DNA of 11,463 bases from assembly GCA_026397195.1 (NCBI GenBank), contig JAPLVI010000160.1:1-11463 (forward strand), given 5' to 3'. The position numbers and the translations under genes are program-made. The notes below the pieces were generated by a model that did no database searches, was not told the DNA's origin, and saw nothing but the letters and a program-made list of their open reading frames with translations. This document shows, piece after piece, positions 5,717-11,463 of this stretch. Within the stretch, counting starts at the first letter, position 1. Every line of letters begins with the position of its first letter. The DNA is from Candidatus Berkelbacteria bacterium. GTDB taxonomy: Bacteria > Patescibacteriota > UBA1384 > JAHJRZ01.

Positions 5717-7837
5717 TTACTCTAAGTGGGTCTCTTTTTCAAATTGTTGCAGTTTATTTCGAAGCATAGGATAGGATATAAGCCGTGGATCGGTTTGAAT
5801 TAGCTTCTCGGCTTCGGTTTTTGCCTCTTTAATTAATCTATAGTCAAAAAGTGAAGCGAAACGTAAATTGGCGATTCCGTGTTGTCGTTCGCCATATATT
5901 TCACCCGGGCCACGTAATTTAAGATCAGCTTCAGCGATTTTAAAGCCATTAGAGGTTTCAGCAATGACTTTTAATCTTGCTTTTGTTTCTTCATGAGCTG
6001 ATTCGGTAAAAAGGAAGCAATAAGATTTATATTTATCGCGACCGACTCTTCCTCGGAATTGGTGAAGTTGAGAAAGACCAAATCTTTCTGCTCCCTCAAT
6101 CATAATAACCGTCGCATTAGGTATATCAACACCAACCTCAATTACTGAAGTAGAAACTAAAATATCGAGTTTTTTATCTTTAAACTGATTCATTATTTTT
6201 TCTTTCTCATTAGATCTCATTCTGCCATGTAAAAGACCAATTTTAAGTTCAGGGAAGATAGAATTTTTAAGCTTCTCATATTCTTCAATGGCTGCTTTTC
6301 TGCTATCAAAATCAAAGGTGAAATGAACACTATCCTTTTTTCTTTCTTTTTTCTCAATTAAGGGACAAATGACAAATATTTGTCTGCCTTTTTCTATTTC
6401 ATTTTTGATAAAATCGTAAGCTTTGCCTCTTTTAGTGGGAGGAACGAGATATGTTTTTATTTCCTTTCGATCTTTTGGATATTCATCGAGGATTGAGATG
6501 TCAAGATCACCATACAGTGCCAAGGAAAGTGTTCTGGGTATGGGTGTTGCCGTCATAGAGAGGAGGTGTGGAGTCTCTCCTTTTAAATTATTTTTTTTAA
6601 TTTGCGCTCTTTGTTTTACGCCAAAGCGGTGTTGTTCGTCTATGATTGCCAGAGCCAAATCTTTAAATTTGATACCTTTTTGGATTAAAGCATGGGTACC
6701 AATAATAATGTCAGAGGTTAGATATTTATTTTTAGGCATTATATTATTTTTTGAAGAAAGATGATAGCTATTTGTCAGAAGCTCGATTTCAAGATCATAA
6801 TTTTGAAAGAATTTTACAAAATTTTGATAATGTTGATAGGCAAGAACCTCGGTTGGCGCCATAATGGCTGTCTGTTTACCATTGAGATAAACGCAAAGAG
6901 CGGCGATGGCCGCGACAATAGTCTTTCCAGACCCCACATCGCCGTTTAGGAGACGATTCATCGGGCGGGTGTTATCTAGATCCTTTATTATCTCCCAGGC
7001 TGAACGTCTCTGGGCATCAGTTAATTTAAAAGGTAAATTTTTAACAAACGAAGTAACCTCTTTCTCCTTAAAACGCATTCTTCTTGCACTAAGCGAGCGG
7101 AGTTTGTTTTTTAATATTTCAGTCCTTAGAGCAATAATAAATAATTCATCAAATGCCAGACGATGGATGGCGGCCTTTAAGGATTGATGAAAATCAGGGA
7201 AATGGATTTGACGGATAGCCTCATCAAAATCGATCAAATCAAGCGAGTCCTTGATTTCAAGGGGTAATGGGTCTTTAAATTTTGAAGAAAGTTTTAAAAG
7301 AGGTTTAATCTTTGAGCGCAACCATTTCGAGGAAATGCCTCTTGTTTCAGGATAGATAGGGACAATTCTACCCAAATGAGGCGAAAGAGGATTTGTTGAT
7401 TTTTCATAGACTGGGTTAGAAAGATATCTTCCCAAATATGGTTTAAAATCCACCTTACCAGCCAGAACTAAAGTGTCTCCGATCTTAAAAAAGCGTGTCA
7501 AAAAGGGTTGATTAAAAAAGATAACCTTCAAAGTTGAAGTATCATCTGAGATTATCGCTTCGGTAATGTTCATTCTTCTATTTTTGGAGCGTCGTGAAGA
7601 AATGCTCAATAGTTTCCCTTTAAAGGTAGCAGATTCACCAGGTCTTGATTCAACAATAGGTTTGATTGAGCTTAAATCCTCATATCTCGAGGGAAAGTGT
7701 AAAAGTAAATCCTTTATTGTTCTTATTCCGAGTTTTCTTAATCTTAAACTCAAAACACGGCCGACATTATAAAGACGATCAACCCCCATATTTAGGTTAA
7801 GGTCATAATTTTGATTTTTTTTAGATATTGTTCTCAT
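5717..7837 (-). CDS. recG: ATP-dependent DNA helicase RecG
   Basis: The 706-residue protein has full RecG architecture. An N-terminal wedge/OB-fold region (about 1-260) binds branched DNA, and two superfamily-2 helicase domains follow. Visible motifs are Walker A GDVGSGKT at 299-306, motif Ia APTEVLA, Walker B DEQH at 400-403 followed by RFGV, motif III SMTATPIPRTL at 427-437, LLHGRM at 535-540, STSVIEVGVD, and motif VI QFRGRVGR at 593-600. The C-terminal FGLSQLHQ and LKLRGPGEIYGERQHG segments are typical of RecG/Mfd. It remodels stalled forks and Holliday junctions. Its ATG overlaps the mnmA stop in an ATGA arrangement (7834-7837), so its translation is probably coupled to the end of the mnmA frame. 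The start at 7837 gives a slightly extended N-terminus; M17 is an alternative. Confidence 0.97.
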   Translation of the reverse strand: MRTISKKNQNYDLNLNMGVDRLYNVGRVLSLRLRKLGIRTIKDLLLHFPSRYEDLSSIKPIVESRPGESATFKGKLLSISSRRSKNRRMNITEAIISDDTSTLKVIFFNQPFLTRFFKIGDTLVLAGKVDFKPYLGRYLSNPVYEKSTNPLSPHLGRIVPIYPETRGISSKWLRSKIKPLLKLSSKFKDPLPLEIKDSLDLIDFDEAIRQIHFPDFHQSLKAAIHRLAFDELFIIALRTEILKNKLRSLSARRMRFKEKEVTSFVKNLPFKLTDAQRRSAWEIIKDLDNTRPMNRLLNGDVGSGKTIVAAIAALCVYLNGKQTAIMAPTEVLAYQHYQNFVKFFQNYDLEIELLTNSYHLSSKNNIMPKNKYLTSDIIIGTHALIQKGIKFKDLALAIIDEQHRFGVKQRAQIKKNNLKGETPHLLSMTATPIPRTLSLALYGDLDISILDEYPKDRKEIKTYLVPPTKRGKAYDFIKNEIEKGRQIFVICPLIEKKERKKDSVHFTFDFDSRKAAIEEYEKLKNSIFPELKIGLLHGRMRSNEKEKIMNQFKDKKLDILVSTSVIEVGVDIPNATVIMIEGAERFGLSQLHQFRGRVGRDKYKSYCFLFTESAHEETKARLKVIAETSNGFKIAEADLKLRGPGEIYGERQHGIANLRFASLFDYRLIKEAKTEAEKLIQTDPRLISYPMLRNKLQQFEKETHLE

Positions 7838-8323
7838 ATTTCAATAAAACCGCCACCAAGCACCTTATCCTGTTGATAAAAGACACAGGATTGTCCGGGA
7901 GTGATAGCTCTTTCTGGATTTTTAAAAATGACTGAAATTTTTTTATTGGGAATTGTCTGAATACCTCGAGGCTTGCTTCGAGGATGAAGGCCAATGGCAC
8001 AGCCTCGACACAGGCTGCGCCGAGACTGTGTCATAGATGCAGCGGAGCTGCCACTTTGCCAACGAACCCGCCCTGATGCCCCGCCGCAGGCGGGATCGGA
8101 TTCATTATTTAGATAGGAGATAGAACAGGGTTTAGGTGTATGTTGATAACGTATTTGAGCTAAGGTCTTTCTTTCACCTACAAAGTGGCTAAGAGAAGAA
8201 TCTAACCAATTAATTTGGGATATTGTTAGACCTTTTTGAAAGACATCCTTATTTTCTCCAACAACCAGAATATTTTTATCTGGGATAATTTTTAAAACAT
8301 AGAGAGGAGGAATATCAATTTTT
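7834..8323 (-). pseudogene. mnmA: mnmA, C-terminal part, frame-shifted and carrying a GC-rich insertion
   Basis: This frame holds the C-terminal beta-barrel part of MnmA, in the +1 frame relative to the N-terminal part. IDIPPLYVLKIIPDKNILVV, then LTISQINWL, AQIRYQHTPKP, VIFKNPERAITPGQ and VFYQQDKVLGGGFIE all match the family in order. The junction lies at an A7 run (8319-8325, T7 on the plus strand). Removing one A joins GQRAPEK to IDIPPLYVL. The frame is open upstream to 8406, but those codons are a shadow of the N-terminal part. Between SYLNN and KKISV there are 53 extra residues rich in Ser, Arg, Gly and Cys, encoded by the repeat insertion at 7943-8109. The insertion keeps the frame and has no stop. 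The part ends in an ATGA overlap with recG. Confidence 0.85.
7943..8109 (-). repeat. GC-rich palindromic element inserted in frame within mnmA
   Basis: This sharply GC-rich block lies in an AT-rich gene. Hairpins in plus-strand coordinates are: 7964-7983 (CCTCGAGG.../...CTTCGAGG); 7996-8021 (10-bp arms, GGCACAGCCT against AGGCTGCGCC, whose single mismatch becomes a G-U pair in the mRNA); a competing GACACAG/CTGTGTC (8007-8013 and 8026-8032); GCAGC-GGA-GCTGC (8039-8051); and CCCGCC-GCA-GGCGGG (8080-8094). TTATT flanks it on both sides (7943-7947 and 8105-8109), a possible 5-bp target duplication, although such AT-rich repeats arise easily by chance. The repeat-to-repeat distance is 162 bases, a multiple of three. 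In layout it resembles Rickettsia palindromic elements, without claimed homology. Confidence 0.7.
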
Positions 8324-9064
8324 TTCTGGCGCTCTTTGGCCAATCGTATAGAAGGAAAGCCCCTTATGAGTTCCGATAATATTATTATTTTTATCGACCA
8401 CATCACCTGGTTCTAAAAGCTTTTTAGCATATTTTGAAAGAAAATGTGAATTGGATTTACCGACAAAACATAATCCTTGTGAATCTTTTTTGTTAAAGGT
8501 TATTAATTGATGTTTTTTTGCTATTTTCCTGACTGCATTTTTGGTCAATTTACCTAATGGAAAGATAATTGAAGAAAGAGAAGAAGCAGGAATCCGCCAA
8601 AGAAAATATGACTGATCCTTATTTTTGTCAATTCCTCGATGTAATTCGAATTTATCTCCCTTTTTTATAATTCTAGCGTAATGACCAGTGGCAATTTTTG
8701 TCGCTCCAAGATTATGTGCGATTTTTAAAAGTTTACCAAACTTGATTTCACGATTACAAACAATGCAGGGATTAGGAGTTATACCCTTTTCATATCCTTG
8801 AATGAAATATTCGACGACCTTCTTTCTAAAGAGTTCTTTAAAATTTAGAGAATATAATTTGATATTTAATTTATTGGCTATAGTTCGAGCAAACCCATAT
8901 GATTCAATTGAGCAGCATTTATTGCTTGAATTCCCTTCATTTTCACTCCAAAAATTCATAAATATGCCAATAACATCATAGCCTTTTTGTTTTAAAATTG
9001 ATGCAGCAACACTTGAATCAACCCCCCCTGAAATAGCACAAAGGATTTTATTAGAATTTGGCAT
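8315..9064 (-). CDS. mnmA: tRNA 2-thiouridine(34) synthase MnmA, N-terminal and catalytic part (frameshifted)
   Basis: MnmA uses ATP and a persulfide relayed from cysteine desulfurase to thiolate U34 of tRNA-Gln, tRNA-Glu and tRNA-Lys. This 249-residue part carries the whole catalytic region: the PP-loop SGGVDS (12-17), NPCIVCNREIKFG with C103 at the position of E. coli C102, the DQSYFLW motif (150-156) and SQGLCFVGK with the second catalytic cysteine C199. It ends early after FYTIGQRAPEKN at TGA 8315, inside the domain where the protein should continue; the remainder lies in another frame. The frame is open upstream to 9136, but that overlaps the CAP domain gene, so MPNSNKIL at 9064 is the likely start, 7 bases after that gene's stop. 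The break could be real, an assembly error, or bypassed by polymerase slippage on A7. Confidence 0.88.
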   Translation of the reverse strand: MPNSNKILCAISGGVDSSVAASILKQKGYDVIGIFMNFWSENEGNSSNKCCSIESYGFARTIANKLNIKLYSLNFKELFRKKVVEYFIQGYEKGITPNPCIVCNREIKFGKLLKIAHNLGATKIATGHYARIIKKGDKFELHRGIDKNKDQSYFLWRIPASSLSSIIFPLGKLTKNAVRKIAKKHQLITFNKKDSQGLCFVGKSNSHFLSKYAKKLLEPGDVVDKNNNIIGTHKGLSFYTIGQRAPEKN

Positions 9065-9071
9065 AGATCTA

Positions 9072-10037
9072 TTAATCAGTAAATTCCTGAGTAAACATTC
9101 TCCCATAGATTCCAGCATCAACAATACCAATTCCAACCTTATTAAAGTTTGGGTTTAGAATGTTTTCACGGTGTCCTTCACTATCCATTAGGCCTTGCTC
9201 AGCCTTACTAACATCAGGTGCGAGAGCTAGATTTTCGCCAGCGTAGACATAGATAATCCCGGCATTTCTTAGACGATCAAATGGGCTTAGGCCCTCAGGG
9301 GTATAATGGGAAAAGTATCCTCTTTCAAACATATCTTTTGAATGTTCTCTCGCAAGGTCACGTAGATGATCATCCATTTTTACTTCAGATATATCCCTTG
9401 CTCTTCTTTCTTGATTAATCAAGGAAAGCATTTCATTTTCGGAAAGATCATCAATTTTAAGGTTTTGGGTACGATAGTTTAGGGCAACAATTTTATCACT
9501 CTGAGGTGGTAGGGTAAAGAAATTAACTAAATCCTCAATACCTTTTCCAAATACAGCCTCATAGGGTTTTTGCAAGATTGAACTTGAACCAAGAAAAGAC
9601 TTGGCGATATGGGTTTTTTCAATCGCTCCCTTAAATCGTTGTGACTCTCTAATTGGTATTGAAGTTAGAAAGATTAATACTAAAAGGACAATTATAACTG
9701 CCTTGAAGAATGCGGGCAGTATACCAAAAATTTTATTGGCAGGCGCCTCCTTTATTTTTGGAGGAATAGGACGGTAAGCAAAAAACAAACCGATTGAGTA
9801 GATAATATCAGTCATAAGCCAAATAAGAAGAAAGGCAACAATCTTAGATAGACTTAGAGGAAGAGGGAAGTTTGAAATGAGAAAAGAAGAAACTGGGTTA
9901 TTAAGAATAAAGGCAGTATAAAGAGCAAGAATTGCGCCTAAAAGTTCAAAAAAATTTTTGATAAATCCATTACGATAGCCATCAATTAAATAAAAGACAA
10001 AAATTAAAATAATAATAATATCAATGAGATAACTCAC
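9072..10037 (-). CDS. CvpA-like membrane domain fused to a CAP/SCP domain
   Basis: This is a 321-residue two-domain protein. Residues 1-130 contain four hydrophobic segments (about 4-19, 27-45, 64-87 and 105-126). They follow the CvpA pattern: IDIIIILIFVFYLIDGYRNGF, FFELLGAILALY, and a conserved short loop before TM4. A linker (130-195) leads to a CAP domain at 197-321. This has LSLINQERRARDI, H232 in LAREHSKDM, GYFSHYTPEG, E268 in GENLA, and H289 in SEGHRENILNPNFNKVGIG. These are the conserved CAP-cavity residues, so the fold looks intact. The CAP domain should face outside, tethered by the membrane part; substrate and role are unknown. The start is GTG at 10037 with an AGAGG site 7 bases upstream (10045-10049). 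It overlaps the glycosyltransferase end by 17 bases. Confidence 0.88.
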   Translation of the reverse strand: MSYLIDIIIILIFVFYLIDGYRNGFIKNFFELLGAILALYTAFILNNPVSSFLISNFPLPLSLSKIVAFLLIWLMTDIIYSIGLFFAYRPIPPKIKEAPANKIFGILPAFFKAVIIVLLVLIFLTSIPIRESQRFKGAIEKTHIAKSFLGSSSILQKPYEAVFGKGIEDLVNFFTLPPQSDKIVALNYRTQNLKIDDLSENEMLSLINQERRARDISEVKMDDHLRDLAREHSKDMFERGYFSHYTPEGLSPFDRLRNAGIIYVYAGENLALAPDVSKAEQGLMDSEGHRENILNPNFNKVGIGIVDAGIYGRMFTQEFTD

Positions 10038-10722
10038 TTTTTTTCCTCTCTTTAAAAATAGAAAAAAGCCTTTCCCTTCTTCCTTTTTCTCTAAAATAAT
10101 TAATCAATCCTGTTTTTTCAATTGTAATGACGGCCATATTCGGATTATAGTAGATCCCAAAACCCTCATCCAGAAGTTTTGATGACCAATTCCAAATTGA
10201 GGTTTCCTCATCGTCAGGGAAATTATATTGTTGCCAAAGATTTTTTTTAAAGGCGCATACATCTAAATGAATATCCTTTATTTTATCTGGACCGATCAAT
10301 CTATCCTCATAATCGAGTTCACGCCATGATTCAAGACTGATAAGTTTAACGATTGGCGCCTCATTTTCTCTAAATTTATGACCAAATGACAAAACTGCCC
10401 TTGGACGTGAAAGTGTTTTAATGCCTGATGAGATGAAATTTATGTCCTGGGGGATGTTATTCCCCTTGAGGCAAAAAATATTTTCGCCAATACAGATTTT
10501 ACTTGCAAGATTAAGAGCACGAGGTATATTTATATCACCAGATTCAAGCCTGAATACCTTAACAGGATAAGGTTTGGCATTTACAAGTGTCTTGTCCGTA
10601 GAACAGAGATCAACAATGATAACCTCAAAATTTTTGAAATCCTGATATGCTAATGCTTCTAGAAGCTTAGCAATATGATTCTCGTTATTTTTGGTAACAA
10701 CAATAACTGATACTTTTTTCAT
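10021..10722 (-). CDS. Family 2 (GT-A fold) glycosyltransferase-like protein, DxD motif degenerate
   Basis: This 233-residue protein has the GT2 N-terminal pattern: KKVSVIVVTKNNENHIAKLLEAL, then FEVIIVDLCSTDKT (32-44), which aligns with the nucleotide-sugar-binding VDDGSTDxT. The metal-binding DxD normally follows in a GExxxFLDADD context; here it reads GENIFCLKGNNIPQD, with K86-G87-N88 in place of the acidic residues. The C-terminal part (YYNPNMAVITIEKTGLINYFREKG) is GT2-like. It is either a divergent or inactive transferase, or one that works without the usual metal site. No TM segment is visible. It is the first gene of a minus-strand operon, with a promoter that points to a leaderless mRNA. 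The fold call is solid; activity is doubtful. Confidence 0.8.
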   Translation of the reverse strand: MKKVSVIVVTKNNENHIAKLLEALAYQDFKNFEVIIVDLCSTDKTLVNAKPYPVKVFRLESGDINIPRALNLASKICIGENIFCLKGNNIPQDINFISSGIKTLSRPRAVLSFGHKFRENEAPIVKLISLESWRELDYEDRLIGPDKIKDIHLDVCAFKKNLWQQYNFPDDEETSIWNWSSKLLDEGFGIYYNPNMAVITIEKTGLINYFREKGRRERLFSIFKERKKSELSH

Positions 10723-10730
10723 TCAGTATA

Positions 10731-10759
10731 ATTTTATGCTCGAGAGGAAGATTTGTCTA
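10731..10759 (-). promoter_or_regulatory. Promoter of the glycosyltransferase-CvpA/CAP-mnmA-recG-comEA operon
   Basis: Minus strand: -35 TAGACA (10759-10754), a 17-base spacer and -10 TAAAAT (10736-10731), each one mismatch from consensus. Only 8 bases separate the -10 from the ATG at 10722. The start site should fall at or next to the ATG, giving a leaderless mRNA. Just upstream is an inverted repeat TAGGGC/GCCCTA (10758-10763 and 10779-10784), a possible operator. Confidence 0.6.
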
Positions 10760-10837
10760 GGGCATAATTGTGGTTTGAGCCCTAACCTTGTATGAAATAT
10801 TTTTAGGGAGATAAAAATAGGGTTTTTACGTTAATAT

Positions 10838-10866
10838 TTGACAAATGTTATATAACATCATATATT
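10838..10866 (+). promoter_or_regulatory. Consensus promoter with 14-bp palindromic operator
   Basis: Plus strand: a perfect -35 TTGACA (10838-10843), a 17-base spacer and -10 TATATT (10861-10866). Inside the spacer is a perfect 14-bp palindrome, ATGTTATATAACAT (10845-10858), placed where a bound repressor would exclude polymerase. Phd/YefM antitoxins are known to repress their own operons through short palindromes, so the downstream gene is the natural candidate to bind it. The leader is about 35 bases. Confidence 0.75.
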
Positions 10867-10907
10867 AGATTTAGATAATCAATGTATATTTTAATGAAAG
10901 GCAAAAA

Positions 10908-11114
10908 ATGAAAATTGAAGAAGACTTTGTAACTGTATCAGAACTTCAGGCAAGCATTTCCAATATCATTAGAAATGTAGAGGCGGGGAAAAAGTATGTC
11001 ATTATGCGCTATTCCAAACCGTCATCAGTACTTTTAGGTTTTCAGGAGTACAAAGAACTAAAAAAAATGGCTAAATTCGCTAAAGGTGGTGCTTGTCGTG
11101 TTTGTGAGCTTTAA
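10908..11114 (+). CDS. Phd/YefM-family antitoxin-like regulator without a toxin, C-terminal CxxC
   Basis: This 68-residue protein has the Phd/YefM fold signature: FVTVSELQASISNIIRNVEAGKKYVI, followed by MRYSKPSSVLLGFQEYKEL. In this family the N-terminal part dimerises and binds operator DNA, and the C-terminal tail neutralises a toxin. Here the tail is short and ends GGACRVCEL, with C63 and C66 forming a CxxC. No toxin gene adjoins it: 8 bases after the stop a cysteine desulfurase gene begins, and upstream is the divergent promoter region. A GAAAGG ribosome-binding site (10896-10901) lies 6 bases before the ATG. It is probably co-transcribed with the desulfurase gene, so it may be a repurposed repressor of that operon, or an orphan antitoxin. 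The regulatory role is inferred. Confidence 0.85.
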   Translation: MKIEEDFVTVSELQASISNIIRNVEAGKKYVIMRYSKPSSVLLGFQEYKELKKMAKFAKGGACRVCEL

Positions 11115-11122
11115 TTTTAATA

Positions 11123-11463
11123 ATGAGGATATATCTAGATAATTCAGCGACAACGCCAGTTGATTCAAAAGTTTTACAGGCAATGATGCCTTATTTTAAT
11201 GATAAATTTGGCAATGCTTCAAGTATTCATCAATTTGGGCAGGAAGCACGTAGGGCGATTGATAAGGCTAGAGATGATATAGCAGAGGTTATTAATTCAT
11301 CACCCGAGGAGATAATATTCACGTCAGGAGGATCGGAGGCAGATAACCTTGCGATTCGAGGTATTGTTGAAGGAATAATAAAAATAAAGAGTAGAAAATT
11401 TATTCCCCATGTAATTATTAGTCAAATTGAACATAAAGCCGTCCTTGAAACCGTAAAAGAACT
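11123..11463 (+). CDS. iscS: Cysteine desulfurase (NifS/IscS family), 3' truncated by window edge
   Basis: The first 113 complete codons of a PLP-dependent class V aminotransferase-fold enzyme are present; it converts cysteine to alanine and an enzyme-bound persulfide used for Fe-S clusters and thiolated tRNA. Diagnostic segments are YLDNSATTPVD (4-14), GNASSIHQFGQEARRAI, FTSGGSEADNLAI (66-78), which holds the PLP phosphate, and QIEHKAVL with H104, the residue that stacks on PLP in IscS. The PLP lysine and the catalytic cysteine lie beyond the window. It starts 8 bases after the Phd-like gene, with no evident Shine-Dalgarno site, which suggests coupled translation. MnmA, the classic acceptor of this sulfur, is encoded divergently about 2 kb away. 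NifS versus IscS type cannot be decided from this part. Confidence 0.93.
   Translation, partial: MRIYLDNSATTPVDSKVLQAMMPYFNDKFGNASSIHQFGQEARRAIDKARDDIAEVINSSPEEIIFTSGGSEADNLAIRGIVEGIIKIKSRKFIPHVIISQIEHKAVLETVKE

Noticed and set aside
9065..9136. Upstream start for mnmA at 9136
   Set aside because: The extra codons overlap the conserved end of the CAP domain in another frame. MnmA homology begins right after MPNSN at 9064.
1..11463. CRISPR array, rRNA gene or complete transposase gene
   Set aside because: No regularly spaced direct repeats, no rRNA-like stretch and no transposase frame were found on either strand.

Overview
The window reads as a chromosomal segment of an AT-rich bacterium with a reduced genome, most likely a member of the Patescibacteria/CPR (Parcubacteria-like). 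The grounds are three tRNA genes without encoded CCA, a single GluRS next to tRNA-Gln, a colicin-V-type membrane domain fused to a CAP domain, a com-type DNA-uptake gene, very short or absent mRNA leaders and very tight gene packing. The lineage is inferred from gene content, not from a phylogenetic marker.

Layout. Bases 1-428 carry the end of a Lys-rich gene and yraN on the plus strand. Bases 431-5099 are on the minus strand: a two-TM CorA-like hypothetical protein, a putative HExxH metalloprotease, tRNA-Gln(CUG), tRNA-Leu(CAG), gltX, a CsoR-family regulator with its own GC-tract promoter, a transposase-less IS200/IS605-like remnant, and tRNA-Glu(CUC). Bases 5140-10722 form a minus-strand operon read in the order glycosyltransferase, CvpA-CAP fusion, mnmA, recG, comEA. 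At 10723-10907 a divergent promoter region switches direction. The plus strand then carries a Phd/YefM-like gene and the 5' part of a cysteine desulfurase gene that runs off the window.

How the genes fit together. Cysteine desulfurase supplies persulfide sulfur, and MnmA uses it to thiolate U34 of the Gln, Glu and Lys tRNAs. mnmA is interrupted twice: a single-base frameshift at an A7 run, and a GC-rich, hairpin-forming insertion of about 160 bp that keeps the reading frame. The three tRNAs seen here all have C34 anticodons, so they would not need this modification. gltX lies directly upstream of tRNA-Leu and tRNA-Gln, and the enzyme is probably non-discriminating.

The most unusual points are the in-frame structured insertion in mnmA, the toxin-less Phd-like gene with a C-terminal CxxC in front of cysteine desulfurase under a palindrome-bearing promoter, and the CsoR-like repressor that lacks the metal-site cysteines but has a GC-tract palindrome in its own promoter. 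Several promoters predict leaderless or nearly leaderless mRNAs.
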